The notes: generated by a model from the letters alone, not told the origin. Counted from the stretch's first letter, positions 1-7,095 are shown. The stretch: DNA of 14,428 bases from Candidatus Saccharibacteria bacterium UBA3749 (GCA_002371235.1 DFGN01000005.1:1-14428), one strand, 5' to 3'. Numbers and translations are program-made.

Positions 1-265
1 TACTACCAGTTGGAGTAGCTATAGTGAGGTTATAACCACTTCTACAGTCTGATACTACATTAATGGATTCACTATGAATAGAAGTACCATCTCCGGCTGG
101 AGAGACATCTAGAGTAATGGAACTGGAGGTTGAGATGGATGCAGAGTAGGCGGAGACAGAAGATGGATTAAGGACATTAAAAATACTACTAAAAACCACA
201 GTAAGGCCTAGAATACTAGACGCTCCTGCCACATAATGCTTCCAATATGTATTTTTATGTTTCAT
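1..265 (-). CDS. Secreted surface protein, N-terminal part (runs off the left edge)
   Basis: The reading frame starts at the ATG at 265-263 and is still open at base 1, so only the first 88 residues are visible. Residues 1-10 are basic (MKHKNTYWKH), residues 11-32 are hydrophobic, and SVSA followed by YS near residue 39 looks like a signal peptidase I site. The mature part is rich in Ser/Thr, then has a Cys and a GYNLTI stretch, resembling the start of the large FISUMP protein at 8611-10917 (Cys, GFAIYAAG). The two may be paralogues, but that is an inference from a short region. A Shine-Dalgarno (AAAGGTG, 270-276) lies about 4 nt before the start, and a good promoter is upstream. The rest of the gene, and whether it ends in a FISUMP domain, cannot be seen. 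Confidence 0.75.
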   Translation of the reverse strand, partial: MKHKNTYWKHYVAGASSILGLTVVFSSIFNVLNPSSVSAYSASISTSSSITLDVSPAGDGTSIHSESINVVSDCRSGYNLTIATPTGS

Positions 266-302
266 TAAACACCTTTTTAATATATGACCTTTATATACCT
301 AT

Positions 303-331
303 ATATTATATTGGTTATGGTTAGTTGTCAA
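303..331 (-). promoter_or_regulatory. Sigma-70-type promoter for the left-edge surface protein
   Basis: On the minus strand there is a perfect -35 box TTGACA (326-331). The -10 is TAATAT at 303-308 with a 17-bp spacer, or TATAAT at 305-310 with a 15-bp spacer. The predicted transcription start, near 296, leaves a leader of about 30 nt that contains the Shine-Dalgarno. This is a sequence match only. Confidence 0.7.
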
Positions 332-352
332 TAGGTTTTTTTGAAAAAAACA

Positions 353-383
353 AGGCTCTTTTTAAAAATCAGGCTCTTTTTAA
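353..383. repeat. Two 13-bp direct repeats at the 3' end of ruvA
   Basis: AGGCTCTTTTTAA occurs at 353-365 and again at 371-383, an 18-bp period. The second copy overlaps the last codons of ruvA; the ruvA stop codon (369-371) lies in the spacer and the first base of that copy. It is a local tandem duplication of the gene's end. It does not form a convincing terminator. Confidence 0.8.
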
Positions 384-953
384 CGCCAATCGCACCCGCT
401 CCTCCACCGGCAAATTCGCATCCACCTTTTCCAGTGCGGCAGTTGCCTCTTTCAAAGGAAAGCCCAGAGCAATCAAAGCATCTAGAGCCTCATCCGGCTC
501 ATCGCTTTTAGCCACGCTGTACTTCACTTCTGTCGCTCCATATCGACTCGGAATTCCTACCTTATCACACAAATCTACAATTATTCTTTCCGCTGATTTC
601 TTTCCCACTCCCGCAGCCTTAGCCACAAAAGCTGCATCACCGTTCGCTATCGCATTACGCACTTCTTCCGCATCCGCAAGCGACATAATCGCAATTCCCG
701 CCTTCGGCCCTACTCCTTGTACAGAAATCAATAACTCAAACATTTTTTTCGCGACCAGAGACGAAAACCCATATAATTCCTCCGCATTCTCTCTCACTTG
801 ATGATAAGTATAGAACTTCCGCTCCTCACCTAGCCCCACACCTTCAAAATCCGGCTTTGGTACTAACATCTCGTATCCTACGCCAGAAACATCAACAATC
901 ACTCCATTACCGCCAAACTTCTCTTCCACTACGCCCCTAATATGTGCTATCAT
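369..953 (-). CDS. ruvA: Holliday junction branch migration protein RuvA
   Basis: RuvA binds four-way DNA junctions as a tetramer and loads the RuvB motor for branch migration in recombinational repair. The 194-residue length is close to the usual ~200. Residues 1-62 form the OB-fold domain (MIAHIRG start, GVGYE at 25-29). Two helix-hairpin-helix motifs follow: VQGVGPKAG (78-86) and AAGVGKKSAERI (113-124). A flexible linker leads to a C-terminal three-helix domain (about 152-194, EALDALIALGF) that contacts RuvB. The start is supported by the canonical N-terminus and a strong Shine-Dalgarno (GGAGG, 4 nt spacing). It lies 66 bp downstream of ruvC and has its own extended -10. RuvB is not in the window. 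Confidence 0.96.
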   Translation of the reverse strand: MIAHIRGVVEEKFGGNGVIVDVSGVGYEMLVPKPDFEGVGLGEERKFYTYHQVRENAEELYGFSSLVAKKMFELLISVQGVGPKAGIAIMSLADAEEVRNAIANGDAAFVAKAAGVGKKSAERIIVDLCDKVGIPSRYGATEVKYSVAKSDEPDEALDALIALGFPLKEATAALEKVDANLPVEERVRLALKRA

Positions 954-986
954 GTTTCCTCCATTTTAATCATCGAACTATTCGCC

Positions 987-995
987 ATTATACCA
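987..995 (-). promoter_or_regulatory. Extended -10 promoter for ruvA
   Basis: TGGTATAAT on the minus strand is a full TGn extended -10 in the ruvC-ruvA gap. No good -35 is visible. The predicted start near 980 would give a leader of about 27 nt carrying the ruvA Shine-Dalgarno. It probably adds to read-through from ruvC. Confidence 0.55.
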
Positions 996-1019
996 CACCC
1001 ATCTGTCTCAGCATACAAA

Positions 1020-1550
1020 CTACATCTTCCTTTTTCGTCCGCGTGAATTTGAGAACTCGTATTTTTCCGCCGATTTCGTTGGATATAAGAACCCACACGT
1101 AATCGCCACCGCCAACGCATCCGCTGCATCGTCCGGTTTTGGCTTTTTTTCTAACCCCAAATGCACTCGCACCATTTCTTCAATCTGCGTTTTCGTTGCC
1201 GCGCCATAACCAGTTAAAGACATTTTAATCTCGTTTGGGGTAAACTCATAAACCGGTAGCCCCCTCTGCTCTGCCACCAAAAGTACAATTCCCCGCGCCT
1301 CTGCCACCACGATTCCAGTCGTAACATTTTTTGCAAAAAATAACTTCTCTACCGCCACTATCTCCGGCTTACATTCATCAAAAACTTGCACCAATGAATC
1401 ATACAGGTCCTTCAGCCTCGCCGGTATCGGAGCATCCACCTTTGTCGTCACCGCACCATAATCCAACGCCTTCGCCCCCGCTCTCGAAGTCGTCTCAATT
1501 AGTCCAAACCCACAAATTCCAATTCCCGGATCAATCCCTAGAATACGCAT
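1020..1550 (-). CDS. ruvC: Crossover junction endodeoxyribonuclease RuvC
   Basis: RuvC cuts Holliday junctions symmetrically, acting with RuvAB. The protein has 176 residues (E. coli 173) with the RNase H-like fold signature: GIDPG at 5-9 with catalytic D7, VEKLFF with E68, and PDDAADALAVA at 139-149 supplying D141 and D144. These match E. coli D7, E66, D138 and D141, so it should be active. The C-terminus is basic (GRKRKM). The start is fixed by the canonical MRILGIDPG N-terminus. There is no Shine-Dalgarno; instead TGATATAAT ends 6 nt before the ATG, so a leaderless message is predicted. It lies 35 bp downstream of radA and upstream of ruvA, a common ruv arrangement. Confidence 0.97.
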   Translation of the reverse strand: MRILGIDPGIGICGFGLIETTSRAGAKALDYGAVTTKVDAPIPARLKDLYDSLVQVFDECKPEIVAVEKLFFAKNVTTGIVVAEARGIVLLVAEQRGLPVYEFTPNEIKMSLTGYGAATKTQIEEMVRVHLGLEKKPKPDDAADALAVAITCGFLYPTKSAEKYEFSNSRGRKRKM

Positions 1551-1556
1551 GATATC

Positions 1557-1565
1557 ATTATATCA
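1557..1565 (-). promoter_or_regulatory. Extended -10 promoter giving a probably leaderless ruvC mRNA
   Basis: TGATATAAT lies in the radA-ruvC gap, with 6 nt (1551-1556) between the -10 box and the ATG. A start 6-8 nt downstream of the -10 would fall at or within a base or two of the A of the start codon. No -35 of note is present, consistent with a TGn promoter. Confidence 0.6.
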
Positions 1566-1585
1566 AATAGAATAATCGAATAGTT

Positions 1586-2935
1586 TTATTTGACATATTT
1601 AATCAACGTCTCTCTCAGGTCTTTTGCTGGAATCACGAATTTATCATGTACGGATGCTGGGCCAATCGCATGCAAAAATCCCAGTTTTCGCGCCTCCGCA
1701 ATTCGCTGGTCTGACCGGAAAGCCGATCGGATCTCGCCACCCAACCCCACTTCGCCAAACACTACATATTTTTCATCTAATTTTCTTCCTGCTACCGCCG
1801 AAGCGATGGCCACACATATTGCCAGATCTGCTGCCGAATCATTTAGCTTCATACCACCTACTACGTTTATAAAGACGTCCTTATCCGATAATCGTAACTT
1901 AGTTCGCCTTTCAAGCACAGCAATTAATATGTTTAAACGATTCAAATCAAATCCCGAAGCTGTCCTTTTCGGATAACCAAAGTTTGATTGCGTACAAAGA
2001 GCTTGTATTTCTACAAGTAGCGGACGGTTCCCCTCAAGTGTTGCTAGGATTACCGAACCATCCGTATTAGTACGTTCAGCTAGTAGGGCCGCTGAGGGGT
2101 TTTCTACCTCACGCAGTCCCGAATCAATCATCTCAAAAATCGCTACCTCGTTAGTCGAACCAAACCGATTTTTTACCGCCCTTAATGTCTTAAAACCACC
2201 ATATCTATCACCCTCAAAATTTAGCACCACATCTACCAAATGCTCTAGCACTTTCGGCCCCGCCAAAGTACCATCTTTCGTCACATGCCCCACGATTACC
2301 ACCGCCGTATCAGTCGACTTCGCCGCCCGAATAATCAAATTCCCACAGTTCGTTACTTGCGATACTGTACCCGGAGCTGACGAAATCTCGTCCATCATTA
2401 ACGTTTGGATCGAATCCACAATTACCAAATCAAATTCACCAGTTTCAATCGTTTTCGCAATATCATTAGCCGAAGTCGAAGCTGCAAACGACAAGCGTTC
2501 CGACTCCGCTCCAAGCCTAACTGCGCGTAATTTAACCTGACCTGCTGATTCCTCACCCGAAACATACAATACATTGTGTTCACGCGCCACTGTCGCACAA
2601 ATTTGCATAAGTAGCGTAGATTTCCCCATCCCCGGCTGACCCGCCAGTAAACATACTGATCCCATCAAAATCCCACCACCGAGCACCATATTCAAATCTT
2701 TAAACTCCGTCAATAGTCTTGCTTTAGCATCCGACGGTACAATCGTAGAAATCTTGACATAGTTTAACTTTTTACCAGACGCTTGCCCCTTTGATAAAGC
2801 CGACTTTTTCTCGTTTTCTAATTGTGGAGCCTCCTCTACTAACGAATTCCAAGCTCCACAATTGCTGCATTGCCCCACCCACTTAGCATAACTCGTCCCA
2901 CACTTCTGACAGACAAATTGACTCTTGGCCTTCAT
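1586..2935 (-). CDS. radA: DNA repair protein RadA (Sms)
   Basis: RadA is a RecA-like ATPase and helicase that processes branched recombination intermediates. The 449 residues are near the usual ~455. In order: a C4 zinc finger (C9, C12, C23, C26), a Walker A GQPGMGKST (99-107), a Walker B region LVIVDSIQT (170-178), the RadA-specific KNRFG motif (255-259), and a C-terminal Lon-protease-like domain from about residue 280 that serves as a structural scaffold. All motifs expected for activity are present. The ATG overlaps the murC stop as ATGA (2932-2935), indicating translational coupling. The neighbouring ruvC and ruvA make this a recombination repair cluster. Confidence 0.97.
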   Translation of the reverse strand: MKAKSQFVCQKCGTSYAKWVGQCSNCGAWNSLVEEAPQLENEKKSALSKGQASGKKLNYVKISTIVPSDAKARLLTEFKDLNMVLGGGILMGSVCLLAGQPGMGKSTLLMQICATVAREHNVLYVSGEESAGQVKLRAVRLGAESERLSFAASTSANDIAKTIETGEFDLVIVDSIQTLMMDEISSAPGTVSQVTNCGNLIIRAAKSTDTAVVIVGHVTKDGTLAGPKVLEHLVDVVLNFEGDRYGGFKTLRAVKNRFGSTNEVAIFEMIDSGLREVENPSAALLAERTNTDGSVILATLEGNRPLLVEIQALCTQSNFGYPKRTASGFDLNRLNILIAVLERRTKLRLSDKDVFINVVGGMKLNDSAADLAICVAIASAVAGRKLDEKYVVFGEVGLGGEIRSAFRSDQRIAEARKLGFLHAIGPASVHDKFVIPAKDLRETLIKYVK

Positions 2936-4248
2936 GCATTATCCCCACTAAAGATACTTCTCAGCCAGCTGTCCGCCGGTCCTGCCGTCATCATTAGAAC
3001 CAAGTATCCAGCCTTCTGATAATCATGTAGCTTCACTGATAATTCATCATTAGCATCAGCAACTTCAGCAATTTCGCCATTACTTAGTTCTTTGATAAAC
3101 TCATCCGGAGTAATAATCGCTAAATTTTCATCTTCTCTCGTCAAATACGTCGGCAGCCAAAACAGCTTCTCTATGCCAACAAACGCATCTTTGTACCCAG
3201 CTCGTACCTCATGCTGTCTTGTATTCTGATGTGGTTGATATGCTACTACCACACCTTTCTTGCCTTCAAGCTCGGCTTGTTCTTTCGCCATTTCAATTGT
3301 AGCTACAATTTCTTCGGGATGATGCCCATAATCCGTATACACCCCATCATAAATCTTTTCAAATCTTCTCCCCACACCCGGGAACCCATTCATTATGTCA
3401 ATTAATGCCATACTATCATAATCAACCATCATTCCCACTTCATTATAATCGTTTTGTTGCATCTCAAACACAGCATTCGCAGCAAGCGCCGCATCAATTC
3501 GCCTAGCTTCACCCGCCAGTTTAAAATCTTTTGCCTTATAAAAGCCTTCCGTTTCAACCCCCTCCTCGTTTTCCGTTATCTTTTCTAGTATCCTGCCCTC
3601 TTGATACTTAATTACCTTCCTACTTTGTCTTTCAAACTGCGAAAAAGCTTCTATGTATTCTTCTCTCGTTTTGTAAATATCCGGGTGATCATAGCTCACC
3701 GATGGAATCACCGCGAGCCACGGATGGTATTTTAGAAAGTTTCGGTCATATTCATCCGCCTCGTAAATAAAGTATTTATCACCCCGATGATAAGACCCTG
3801 ACGGCGCAAATCCCATAGTTGTACCTACAATATACGAAGCCTTAAGACCTAGTTTCTGTGCCGCCCATACAATCATCGCCGTTGTCGTAGTCTTACCATG
3901 TGTTCCAGCCACCGCTATCATTTTAAGTCCTAATTTGTCAACCAAATATGCCGTAAACTCATCCCGTTTCGTACATTTGATTCCGAATCGTTCCACCAAA
4001 GCCAATTCAGCGTGCTCTTTAGGTAACGCCGAAGTGTACACAAACCAGTCCACACCCATCTCAATTCTTTTACGCAAGAATTCACCGTCTTGCACACCAA
4101 TCGACACTTCAATTCCGGCATCAATCAATTCATCATAAATCGCACCTTTCGATGAATCCGAACCACAAACATTTAGTCCTGCCGCCTTCGCCATTAATGC
4201 TAGCGGACCCATTCCTACCCCACATATTCCAGAAATATATACATTCAT
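2932..4248 (-). CDS. murC: UDP-N-acetylmuramate--L-alanine ligase (MurC-type Mur ligase)
   Basis: MurC joins L-alanine to UDP-N-acetylmuramic acid with ATP in the cytoplasm, the first peptide step of peptidoglycan synthesis. The protein has 438 residues, slightly short for MurC. A Rossmann-like UDP-binding domain opens with SGICGVGMG (6-14). The P-loop is GTHGKTTTT (115-123), followed by EADEYD (163-168), YDHPDIY (186-192), FPGVGRRFE (289-297) and DYGHHPEE (306-313). The last two favour MurC over Mpl, although EADEYD is also seen in Mpl. The usual central GxHNxxN motif is replaced by GEARRID (246-252), an oddity discussed in the findings. A GAGAGG-like Shine-Dalgarno precedes the start, which overlaps the tsaE stop as ATGA; the stop overlaps radA the same way. 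Confidence 0.85.
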   Translation of the reverse strand: MNVYISGICGVGMGPLALMAKAAGLNVCGSDSSKGAIYDELIDAGIEVSIGVQDGEFLRKRIEMGVDWFVYTSALPKEHAELALVERFGIKCTKRDEFTAYLVDKLGLKMIAVAGTHGKTTTTAMIVWAAQKLGLKASYIVGTTMGFAPSGSYHRGDKYFIYEADEYDRNFLKYHPWLAVIPSVSYDHPDIYKTREEYIEAFSQFERQSRKVIKYQEGRILEKITENEEGVETEGFYKAKDFKLAGEARRIDAALAANAVFEMQQNDYNEVGMMVDYDSMALIDIMNGFPGVGRRFEKIYDGVYTDYGHHPEEIVATIEMAKEQAELEGKKGVVVAYQPHQNTRQHEVRAGYKDAFVGIEKLFWLPTYLTREDENLAIITPDEFIKELSNGEIAEVADANDELSVKLHDYQKAGYLVLMMTAGPADSWLRSIFSGDNA

Positions 4249-4646
4249 ATTGTTACCTCTCTCCCCTCTTCAGTATATTTAATCTCAATTTTAACATGCT
4301 CTTTTGGCAAAAACTCCGCAATAGATTCGCCCCATTCTATCACAACTATATTATTCGGATTCTTTAAGTTTTCGGCTAAATCATCCTGCATAATTCCCGG
4401 TTCCGGTAATCTATAGAAATCATAATGCACCAAATATCCACCATTCGGCAAAGCATAGGACTTCGATATCATAAAACTCGGGCTCGTCACCTGCTCCTTC
4501 ACACCTAACCCCTCCGCTAGACCCCGCACGAAAGTCGTCTTACCAGCACCCACATCACCAATTAACTCAATCACATAAGGATAAGTCACACCCTTTGCGA
4601 ACTCACGCCCAAATGATAGCATCTCTTGTTCAGATCTTATATTCAT
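4245..4646 (-). CDS. tsaE: tRNA threonylcarbamoyladenosine biosynthesis ATPase TsaE
   Basis: TsaE is the ATPase that regenerates the TsaB-TsaD complex that makes t6A37 in ANN-decoding tRNAs. The 133 residues are slightly shorter than the usual ~150. Visible motifs are the P-loop GDVGAGKT (30-37), the switch TSPSF (54-58), HYDFYRL (74-80) and VVIEWGE (101-107), all typical of the family. It is the first gene of the overlapping tsaE-murC-radA run. Its start lies only 16 bp from the divergent tsaB start. There is no Shine-Dalgarno, and a TATAAT box ends 8 nt upstream of the ATG, so a leaderless message is likely. Head-to-head placement with tsaB makes functional sense, because the two products work in the same complex. 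Confidence 0.95.
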   Translation of the reverse strand: MNIRSEQEMLSFGREFAKGVTYPYVIELIGDVGAGKTTFVRGLAEGLGVKEQVTSPSFMISKSYALPNGGYLVHYDFYRLPEPGIMQDDLAENLKNPNNIVVIEWGESIAEFLPKEHVKIEIKYTEEGREVTI

Positions 4647-4660
4647 TATATAATATTATA
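4626..4660. promoter_or_regulatory. Bidirectional tsaE/tsaB promoter with a palindromic -10
   Basis: TATAATATTATA at 4649-4660 is a perfect 12-bp palindrome and reads as a -10 box (TATAAT) on both strands. It leaves 8 nt to the tsaB ATG (4663) and 8 nt to the tsaE ATG (4646). For tsaB, TTGTTC (4626-4631) with a 17-bp spacer is a weak -35 inside the tsaE coding sequence. No good -35 is seen for tsaE. Both messages would start at or within about 2 nt of the start codon. Confidence 0.6.
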
Positions 4661-4662
4661 AC

Positions 4663-4995
4663 ATGAAACTATATTTAGATACATCCACCGATCAAACTAT
4701 CCTGAGACTCGACAACCACGAATACGCTCATTCTTTTGCAAACGACCTAGCCGAAAAGCTTTTAGCTTTTATTCATGACAAATTGCAACTACATAATAAA
4801 GACTGGTCAGATATCTCTGAGATTATCTTCATGTCTGGTCCCGGTTCATTTACCGGACTTCGAATTGGCGCTAGCATCGTCAATACTCTTGCGCACGAGC
4901 TCAACATTCCCCTCTACGATCATCACGGCAATCAACACCAGATTATCATCCCTGATTATGGTCGCCCTGCCAATATTAGCCAGCCCAAAAAATAA
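4663..4995 (+). CDS. tsaB: TsaB-like protein, N-terminal domain only
   Basis: TsaB is the non-catalytic partner that dimerises with TsaD in t6A synthesis. The signature residues are present: LDTST (5-9) and GPGSFTGLRIG (59-69), followed by the helix that contributes to the TsaB-TsaD interface (ASIVNTLAHELNIPL). The protein has only 110 residues, against about 231 in E. coli; the frame closes after a short polar tail ending QPKK. The convergent gene ends at 5019, so there is no space for the missing second ASKHA lobe. The start is fixed by the canonical MKLYLDTST N-terminus. There is no Shine-Dalgarno, and the promoter implies a leaderless mRNA. It could be a functional minimal TsaB or a decayed copy; the intact conserved half favours the former. 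Confidence 0.88.
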   Translation: MKLYLDTSTDQTILRLDNHEYAHSFANDLAEKLLAFIHDKLQLHNKDWSDISEIIFMSGPGSFTGLRIGASIVNTLAHELNIPLYDHHGNQHQIIIPDYGRPANISQPKK

Positions 4996-5018
4996 CCATC
5001 ACATCTAAATCACATTTA

Positions 5019-6146
5019 CTATAGTTTTCTTTTGGACATAAGTAGGAATTTAATCATTATAACGGTGAAAATAGAAAATACTATCAATACTACTCCTTCA
5101 ATCGTCGCCATAATAATCAAGCCCTTAGTACCATTCGGTTTGAAGACTTTACTCTCCCCTAATGGGGCAACATACGACGGATTACTTGGGTCATAAGCCA
5201 CAGTAATATTATCCGTACCATCATCTGCAATCTTGGTATCAACTACTGCCAGGTTCATCCCACTAAATCTTACATCAATAGTCGAATCGCTCGAATCCCT
5301 ATCCGCATGGAACACTCTCACAATCGAACTGTCTTCTTTGTTGAGCGTTACACCCGAATACGCCCAATCCATTCCATCTACCGAAGCATAGATATCTCCA
5401 TTCTCACGAATTTGGAACGAACCCGTACTCGCATCATGCACACCACCCATATCAATCACGAGCTTATTACCAACAAAGACAAAAGTGTCGTCATCCGCCG
5501 TAATTTCAAAGCTTTCTTCACCGCTAAAAAGCGCCGTAAAAGGCGCTGCAAAACTCATGGTGAAGAGATGGTTGTGGCCATCCCTGTTGGTTACACCGCC
5601 ACGATCAAATTCCGCATCATCCAAAGGATAAAACTTTTCCTTATAAAACGAGAACACCGCACCATCCGCATCATAATCAAAGCTTAATGTCCCTGCGTAG
5701 CTAGCACTTTTGCCTTCTACTGTAGAGAACCACCGCGTCATATCCCTCAGTCCACGATTTGGCAATAACTGCCCACCAACTGCCACTGGAATAAATTTAT
5801 CATCCAACTCAAACTCAACCAAACCATTTTCAATCTTCTTATTCAAATAGCCACATTCTGTCCACTCAAACTGTCTAGCTTCTAGCTCTGCCTTCCTAGT
5901 ATCATCATAAATATTTACACAATCATCAGCTTTCTGATCATAATATAGCACTGGAATCGAAATCTTCCTCCCGTCCATCACGCCAGCGCTAGCTAGAATT
6001 GCCGTCGGTGTTTTCGAAATCGCTACTTCAGATATTTCCTTCACTGTACTCGACATACAAAAAACCGAAAAAAGAACCGTAGCACCAAAAGCCACTAGGG
6101 CTACCATTCCAAATATCCTAGCTTCTTTTATACGTTTCTTCTTCAT
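5019..6146 (-). CDS. Fibro-slime (PA14-like) domain membrane protein
   Basis: This is a predicted cell-surface protein of 375 residues. An N-terminal basic stretch (MKKKRIKEAR) and hydrophobic segment (11-32) act as signal or anchor. The middle contains a clear fibro-slime signature: HLFTMSF (193-199), GEESFEITADDDTFVFVGNKL (209-229, whose core is ADDDTFVFV) and DMGGVHD (232-238). That fold resembles PA14 carbohydrate-binding beta sandwiches, so glycan or adhesin binding is plausible but unproven. A second transmembrane helix (about 343-369) is followed by a short basic tail SKRKL, so the bulk should be displayed outside with a cytoplasmic C-terminus. A promoter-like element ends 9 nt before the ATG and no close Shine-Dalgarno is seen. 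It converges with tsaB, leaving 23 bp with no clear terminator. Confidence 0.85.
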   Translation of the reverse strand: MKKKRIKEARIFGMVALVAFGATVLFSVFCMSSTVKEISEVAISKTPTAILASAGVMDGRKISIPVLYYDQKADDCVNIYDDTRKAELEARQFEWTECGYLNKKIENGLVEFELDDKFIPVAVGGQLLPNRGLRDMTRWFSTVEGKSASYAGTLSFDYDADGAVFSFYKEKFYPLDDAEFDRGGVTNRDGHNHLFTMSFAAPFTALFSGEESFEITADDDTFVFVGNKLVIDMGGVHDASTGSFQIRENGDIYASVDGMDWAYSGVTLNKEDSSIVRVFHADRDSSDSTIDVRFSGMNLAVVDTKIADDGTDNITVAYDPSNPSYVAPLGESKVFKPNGTKGLIIMATIEGVVLIVFSIFTVIMIKFLLMSKRKL

Positions 6147-6155
6147 TCTTATCTA

Positions 6156-6183
6156 AGTATAAGCCTTTTTTCAAAAAAATCAA
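6156..6183 (-). promoter_or_regulatory. Promoter for the fibro-slime gene, near-leaderless
   Basis: The minus strand carries TTGATT (6178-6183), a 16-bp spacer and TATACT (6156-6161), five of six matches to the -10 consensus. The -10 ends 9 nt before the ATG at 6146, so a leader of about 3 nt or fewer is predicted. Confidence 0.5.
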
Positions 6184-6208
6184 GTAAATCCGGCATCATA
6201 TTATGAAA

Positions 6209-6592
6209 CTATTCATCAATATCAGCGGGCTCTTCTGCTCCTATACCCAAATTTGTATCCGACAATACATCAATATCAAAAGCATCATTATAAGAATCTA
6301 CAATTAGTTCTTCAGCTGAATAATGTTCTAAATATTCATCCAGGATTTCAACCGTAATGACTCCGCTCTTATCCAATGCATAATCCGAATCCTGTTTCTT
6401 GGCATCCTCTTCAATCTCTTCCTTGTCCGGCAAAAAGCCCGGCCTTGATCTGTCTAGATATATGTTTCCAGAATTATGATAAATCGCTAGCGAAATACCA
6501 GTTGTAAGCAACGCAATTACTATAGACCCTAGCCCCATTATTAATATATTACGTGAACCTTTCGATTCCTTTTTTTCTTCACCAGGATTCAT
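6209..6592 (-). CDS. Small single-pass membrane protein, unknown function
   Basis: I do not recognise a named family. The 127-residue protein has a short charged N-terminus (MNPGEEKKESKGSR), one transmembrane helix at about 15-38, and a strongly acidic tail. A basic side before the helix predicts the N-terminus inside and the tail outside. The segment IYLDRSRPGFLPDKEE (44-59) looks like a conserved motif rather than filler, and VEILDEYLEHY (81-91) is probably helical. The start overlaps the stop of the upstream gene by one base (TAATG at 6590-6594), and a strong Shine-Dalgarno (AAAGGAG, 6601-6607) fixes it. Coupling to the helical secreted protein upstream suggests that the two act together at the envelope. 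Confidence 0.8.
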   Translation of the reverse strand: MNPGEEKKESKGSRNILIMGLGSIVIALLTTGISLAIYHNSGNIYLDRSRPGFLPDKEEIEEDAKKQDSDYALDKSGVITVEILDEYLEHYSAEELIVDSYNDAFDIDVLSDTNLGIGAEEPADIDE

Positions 6593-7089
6593 TACAGGTT
6601 CTCCTTTAAGTTTACAACTAATGCTTTCTGTTTCGCTATTAAGCCCGACATCTTGCCAACATCCTCCGTCATCTTCTCGCGTTTTATTCTCACTAATTCA
6701 AGCTTGTCATAAAACTCTTGTGGATTTGTTTTGCAACTCATTGCAGTTAATTCTTCAAGATACCTCTGATAGCTCACAAAGTCATCCATAAATAGAATTC
6801 TTGCCTCCACAAAAGCATTTTGATTCTCAATCAAAGCAACATTAGTAACATTATTCTCAACCAATCTCACATTAAGTGGCACAATATATTTAGTCAAAAT
6901 CTTCTCATACAATGAACCAAGATATACACGCACCCTCGCGTCCTTTTTCTGAACCATTTTCAGAGTCTCCTGAATCGTGTTGCATTTTTTCACAATAACA
7001 TCTTCTTGAGTTTCCGAAAGTGCCGACACCGGCAAAGCCAAGCAGCTAAGTAGAGCACATACAAATAGTATCTTTGATTTTTTTATCAT
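6592..7089 (-). CDS. Secreted helical protein, unknown function
   Basis: I do not recognise a named family. I take the start at 7089, giving 165 residues; the frame is open to 7146, but that would add 19 residues in front of an obvious signal peptide. From 7089, residues 1-5 are basic, residues 6-20 hydrophobic, and VSA near 21-23 is a good signal peptidase site. LLSC (13-16) only weakly resembles a lipobox. The mature part is nearly all helical, with long amphipathic stretches (about 30-85 and 88-165), and two cysteines (36 and 119) that could pair outside the cell. An extended -10 (TGTTATAAT) ends 6 nt before this ATG, with no Shine-Dalgarno. It is coupled to the 127-residue membrane protein by a one-base overlap. 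Confidence 0.75.
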   Translation of the reverse strand: MIKKSKILFVCALLSCLALPVSALSETQEDVIVKKCNTIQETLKMVQKKDARVRVYLGSLYEKILTKYIVPLNVRLVENNVTNVALIENQNAFVEARILFMDDFVSYQRYLEELTAMSCKTNPQEFYDKLELVRIKREKMTEDVGKMSGLIAKQKALVVNLKENL

Positions 7090-7095
7090 ATTACG

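Noticed and set aside
335..351. GTTTTTTTGAAAAAAAC as a rho-independent terminator
   Set aside because: The stem is A-T only apart from one pair and the loop is a single base, so it is unlikely to fold as a stable RNA hairpin.
325..801. Plus-strand open frame of 158 codons
   Set aside because: It is antisense to ruvA, which has all family motifs, and its translation is low-complexity Ser/Ala-rich sequence typical of a shadow frame.
2932..4248. Mpl (murein tripeptide recycling ligase) instead of MurC
   Set aside because: EADEYD hints at Mpl, but FPGVGRRFE and DYGHHPEE are MurC-like and the context is a core operon, so MurC is preferred with some doubt.
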